Shown here: positions 61,124-64,000 of the stretch, in pieces | How the letters are laid out: each line of letters starts with the position of its first letter | How positions within the stretch are numbered: the first letter of the stretch is position 1 | Assembly (NCBI GenBank): GCA_913776195.1 | Contig: CAJYMH010000005.1 | Coordinates: 26,645-90,644, forward strand | Reading direction: 5' to 3' | DNA: 64,000 nt | From: an uncultured Caulobacter sp. | Lineage (GTDB): Bacteria > Pseudomonadota > Alphaproteobacteria > Caulobacterales > Caulobacteraceae | Position numbers and translations under genes: made by a program | Notes under the pieces: generated by a model | What the model was told of the DNA's origin: nothing | What the model saw: only the letters and a program-made list of their open reading frames with translations | The model's database searches: none

Positions 61124-61801
61124 CTAGACCTCGCCTTTCGCGCCGGCGGCGCGGTGGAACAGCTTCAGGCTGCGCAGGCGTGCAAGCTGCGCAGCGTCGT
61201 CCACGTATTCGGCGGGTGCGACAAACGCGTGACCAGCGTCATAAAAATAGACGGGAAGGTCGGGGAAGGCCTCGATGATGCGGTCCGACAGGGCCGGCGG
61301 GATCAGTTCGTCGCGCTTGCCCAGGTGAAGGATCAGCGGAACCTTGGGCGCCTCGTCCAGGTGTTCGACGATCTGATGGCCGTAGAAGGCGGACACGGCG
61401 GTGACGCCGGCGCAGCGGGCCGCCGCAACCCAGGCTGCCGTGCCGCCCCAGCAGAAGCCCATGATGAAAACCGGCTGCTTCAGCCAGTCGATGGCCGCCT
61501 GGATGTCGCCCGCCGTCCTGTTCCAGTCGGTGCGTTCGCCGAACTCCATCTTCCGCTGGCGGGCGGCCGGGTCGATGTCCGTGTCCGGGAAGCCGCGCTC
61601 GAACCGGTCGAGGAGGCTGGGGACCAGCACCTCATAGCCCTGGTCGGCATAGGACTGGGCCAGGTCGCGCAGGTGAGGCGTCACGCCCCAGATGGCGTGC
61701 AGCATGACGAGGCCGCCGCGCCGCGCATCGGTCGGCGCCGCGTGGAAGGCGTCGAAGACGTGGCCGTCGGCGGCGTTGGTCAGTGGAACGACATCGCCCA
61801 T
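61124..61801 (-). CDS. dienelactone hydrolase family protein (copy 1)
   Basis: The 225-residue alpha/beta hydrolase has nucleophile Cys117 in GFCWGGT, the acid in KRDELIPP and His in AGHAFVAP, the Cys-Asp-His triad of DLH. Substrates of the family include dienelactones and other carboxylic esters; the substrate here is unknown. It is four bases from phoR and four bases from the second DLH gene, so it forms part of the phoR-phoU-phoB transcript. Confidence 0.88.
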   Translation of the reverse strand: MGDVVPLTNAADGHVFDAFHAAPTDARRGGLVMLHAIWGVTPHLRDLAQSYADQGYEVLVPSLLDRFERGFPDTDIDPAARQRKMEFGERTDWNRTAGDIQAAIDWLKQPVFIMGFCWGGTAAWVAAARCAGVTAVSAFYGHQIVEHLDEAPKVPLILHLGKRDELIPPALSDRIIEAFPDLPVYFYDAGHAFVAPAEYVDDAAQLARLRSLKLFHRAAGAKGEV

Positions 61802-61805
61802 GGGA

Positions 61806-62480
61806 TCAGCCGGCGTTGGCGGCGAAGAGTTCGCGGGTCAGGCGTCGGGCCTGGACCGCGTCGTCAGCGTCTGAATCAGGCCTGCCTTCGTTATTGAAGC
61901 CGTGGCCGGAGTTTTCCCAGATGTGCACGGGCACGTCCGGGTGGTGCTTGCGGATCGCCGCGGCGACGCCGTCGGCGGGGATGTGCGCGTCCTTGCGGCC
62001 CAGGTGGACGATCACCGGACAGTTGAGGTCGAGATCGGCGTTCTCGGCGACCAGGCTGCCGTAATAGCTGGCGCTGGCCGAAAGGCGCTGGCACCGGCCG
62101 GCGGCGAGCCAGGCCAGGGAGCCGCCGTAGCAGTAGCCGACCACGAAGACCGGCCCGCGCGGATGCAGCTCGTCGATGCAGGCCTGGATGTCGGAAAGCG
62201 CCGTGCCCAGCGGGTGTGACAGGGCGTGGGCGCGGCCGCGGGCGAAGCCTTCGGCATCATGCTCGGCGACGAAGCCGGGTTCGTAACGGTCGAAAAGGGC
62301 TGGAGCGATGACCTCGTAGCCCGCCTTGACCCAGCGCTCGACGTCCACATGGATGTAGGCGTCGAGGCCGAAGATCTCCTGCAGCACCACCACCCCGCCG
62401 ATCGCCTCGCCATCCGGGACGGCGTGAAGAGCGGTGAATTCGAACCCGTCGCGCGAGCTCTTCAGGGTGATGGTCTGCAT
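61806..62480 (-). CDS. dienelactone hydrolase family protein (copy 2)
   Basis: The 224-residue paralogue of the neighbouring gene has Cys117 in GYCYGGS at the identical residue number, the acid in RKDAHIPADG and His in SGHGFNNEG. The two copies share the order of motifs but differ widely outside them, which suggests an old duplication or separate recruitment. The substrate is unknown. It lies 22 bp after ychF. Confidence 0.88.
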   Translation of the reverse strand: MQTITLKSSRDGFEFTALHAVPDGEAIGGVVVLQEIFGLDAYIHVDVERWVKAGYEVIAPALFDRYEPGFVAEHDAEGFARGRAHALSHPLGTALSDIQACIDELHPRGPVFVVGYCYGGSLAWLAAGRCQRLSASASYYGSLVAENADLDLNCPVIVHLGRKDAHIPADGVAAAIRKHHPDVPVHIWENSGHGFNNEGRPDSDADDAVQARRLTRELFAANAG

Positions 62481-62502
62481 GAAGCCTCCTGCGAGGGTGG
62501 TC

Positions 62503-63603
62503 CTAGACGTTGAAGCGGAAGTGCATCACGTCGCCGTCCTTGACGACGTACTCCTTGCCTTCCGAACGCATCTTGCCGGCTTCCTTGGCGCCGGCTTCGC
62601 CGCCGAGCTTCACGAAGTCGTCAAAGGCGATGGTTTCGGCGCGGATGTAGCCCTTTTCGAAGTCGGTGTGGATGACGCCGGCGGCCTGCGGGCCGGTGTC
62701 GCCCACATGGATCGTCCAGGCACGGGCTTCCTTGGGGCCGACCGTGAAGTAGGTCTGCAGGCCCAGCAGGTTGTAGGCTTCGCGGATCAGGCGGTTCAGA
62801 CCGGGCTCTTCGAGGCCCAGGGTCTCCAGGAACTCGGCGCGCTCGGCGGCTTCAAGCATGGCGATCTCGCTCTCGATCTGGGCGGAGATCACCACGGACT
62901 TGGCCTTGTCCTTGGCGGCGCGTTCAGCGACCAGATCGGAGAACTTGTTGCCCTTGTCGGCCGAGCCTTCATCGACGTTGCAGACATAAAGAGCCGGCAG
63001 CGAGGTCAGCAGCTGCAGCATATGCCAGGCCTTCTCGTCTTCCTTGTCCACGCTGGCGGCGCGGGCCGGACGGCCTTCACGCAGCTGGGCGAGGGCCAGA
63101 TTGATCAGGCGCAGGGTGTTGGCGGCTTCCTTGTCGCCGCCTGACTTGGCCTTCTTCTCGATGGCGGGCAGGCGTTTCTCGAGGCTTTCCAGGTCGGCCA
63201 GCATCAGCTCCATCTCGATGATCTCAAGATCGCTGAGCGGGTCGATACGGCCCTCGACGTGGGTGATGTCGTCATCCTCGAAGCAGCGGGCCACAAAGGC
63301 CACGGCGTCGCAGTCGCGGATGTTGGCCAAAAACTGGTTGCCCAGGCCTTCGCCCTTGGACGCGCCACGGACCAGACCGGCGATGTCCACGAAGGTGATG
63401 CGGGCCGGGATGATCTCCTTGGAGCCGGCGATCTTGGCCAGGGCGTCCAGGCGCGGTTCGGGCACGGCCACGTCGCCGGTGTTCGGCTCGATGGTGCAGA
63501 ACGGATAGTTGGCCGCCTGGGCCGCCGCCGTCTGGGTCAGGGCGTTGAACAGGGTGGACTTGCCGACGTTGGGCAGGCCGACGATGGCGACTTTCAGGGC
63601 CAT
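62503..63603 (-). CDS. ychF: ribosome-binding ATPase YchF (Obg family)
   Basis: The 366-residue TRAFAC NTPase has G1 GLPNVGKSTLFN near the N-terminus, VDIAGLVRGASKGEGLGN as G3, and a C-terminal TGS domain (about 275-366, FTVGPKEARAWTIHVGDTGPQAAGVIHTDFEKGYIRAE). The altered G4 region favours ATP over GTP, as in E. coli YchF. It binds the large ribosomal subunit and affects stress responses. The usual neighbour pth (peptidyl-tRNA hydrolase) is not within the 400 bp upstream that remain. Confidence 0.96.
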   Translation of the reverse strand: MALKVAIVGLPNVGKSTLFNALTQTAAAQAANYPFCTIEPNTGDVAVPEPRLDALAKIAGSKEIIPARITFVDIAGLVRGASKGEGLGNQFLANIRDCDAVAFVARCFEDDDITHVEGRIDPLSDLEIIEMELMLADLESLEKRLPAIEKKAKSGGDKEAANTLRLINLALAQLREGRPARAASVDKEDEKAWHMLQLLTSLPALYVCNVDEGSADKGNKFSDLVAERAAKDKAKSVVISAQIESEIAMLEAAERAEFLETLGLEEPGLNRLIREAYNLLGLQTYFTVGPKEARAWTIHVGDTGPQAAGVIHTDFEKGYIRAETIAFDDFVKLGGEAGAKEAGKMRSEGKEYVVKDGDVMHFRFNV

Positions 63604-64000
63604 GGAGCACTCGCAGATTTCGTTGGCGCGCGACCTAGCACGGATGGGCGGTTTGACGAAACGGCGGGGTCGAGTGTCTCCATCCGTGAACCCGGCGCGA
63701 GGGGGCGGGGATAGGGTGCGCGCCTAACGGCGGCGCGAGGCGCCAGGCGTGCCGGATGGCGTTGAACTGGGCTTATCGGGCGGGCGGCGGAGCTTTCCAT
63801 GGCTTCATCATGCGCCTGTCGGGGCGGAGGCGGATGAGGAGGGCGCCGATGTCTCCACAAAGGGGTCGAGAGTCGCCGGAGTATCGGTATCGGATGTCTC
63901 CACTCTTCTCCTCCCCTGCGGAGCGCGGGGAGGGGGACCATGCGCAGCATGGTGGAGGGGGCGTGACGGGGCTCGGTGTGGCGGGGGCCCCCCCCCCCCC
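63604..64000. other. non-coding end region with repeats and terminal C-run
   Basis: No convincing gene is seen: the open frame on the minus strand has no ribosome-binding site and a repetitive Arg/Pro/Ala-rich product. The region holds GGAGACA/TGTCTCC words around 63870-63900, one copy of the palindromic repeat (63906-63963) and a run of 13 C (63988-64000). Confidence 0.55.
63906..63963. repeat. third copy of the dispersed palindromic repeat unit
   Basis: TTCTCCTCCCC...GGGGAGGGGGACC-ATGCGCAGCAT-GGTGGAGGGGGCG has the same frame as the units at 8303-8357 and 8379-8436. The inner hairpin here is ACCATGC/GCATGGT in place of ACCGC/GCGGT. Confidence 0.85.

Noticed and set aside
63594..63950. 118-codon minus-strand ORF upstream of ychF
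   Set aside because: Arg/Pro/Ala-rich product running through repeat sequence, with no ribosome-binding site and no resemblance to pth, the gene often found there.

Overview
The window is a GC-rich (about two thirds G+C), gene-dense chromosomal segment of an alphaproteobacterium, most likely a member of the Caulobacteraceae (Caulobacter or Phenylobacterium type). The grounds are a Caulobacter-type ceramide and anionic-sphingolipid gene cluster, a LexA-box-controlled imuA-imuB-dnaE2 mutagenesis cassette with the alphaproteobacterial GTTC-N7-GTTC operator, a 7-1-7 Fur-like box, a near-consensus CtrA site, the metX-metW pair and many 1-4 bp gene overlaps. Apart from dispersed palindromic repeats there is no prophage, IS element, CRISPR array or other sign of a genomic island.

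Layout. 0-4 kb: end of clpB, a bidirectional terminator, a probable Fur-regulated TonB receptor, small proteins and a cold-shock gene. 4-12 kb: a site-2-type membrane protease, an ABC-F ATPase, thiD, small enzymes, a repeat-rich non-coding stretch (6953-7454) and a hybrid histidine kinase. 12-16 kb: two small uncharacterised genes, then serC-serA and a VanZ-like gene. 17-22.6 kb: imuA-imuB-dnaE2. 22.6-29.3 kb: an EEP phosphatase with metW-metX (minus strand), then sixA-like, DUF952, pyrD, VTT-family and an orphan sensor kinase. 29.3-34.7 kb: gamma-glutamyltransferase, a Met-rich exported protein, tRNA-Arg(ACG), a ParD-like/map pair and hutG.

34.8-52.3 kb is the distinctive region. It carries a complete predicted ceramide pathway: spt, a dedicated ACP, the acyl-ACP synthetase aasR, the ketosphinganine reductase cerR and the bacterial ceramide synthase bcerS. 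It also carries genes matching the cpgA-cpgB-cpgC anionic head-group genes of Caulobacter, with the ceramide kinase in the middle. Interleaved are lptF-lptG, two sugar-nucleotide-type nucleotidyltransferases, a HIT protein, a Wzx/MATE-like flippase, a fatty-acid-hydroxylase-like di-iron protein and a TagF/TagB-like polyol-phosphate transferase. bcerS is translationally coupled to lptG. Together this looks like a module for making, tailoring and exporting charged sphingolipids in an outer membrane where LPS export is encoded alongside.

52.3-54.4 kb holds a divergent DNA-alkylation repair pair (ogt and an Ada-AlkA fusion). 54.4-63.6 kb is the phosphate regulon: pstC-pstA-pstB-phoU behind a PHO box, a 20-codon leader ORF and a hairpin; a CBS-domain gene; and, in one tight cluster, ychF, two dienelactone-hydrolase paralogues, a phoR-like kinase without membrane segments, a second phoU and phoB. 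No pstS is present. The window ends in a non-coding repeat region and a run of 13 C that may be an assembly edge.
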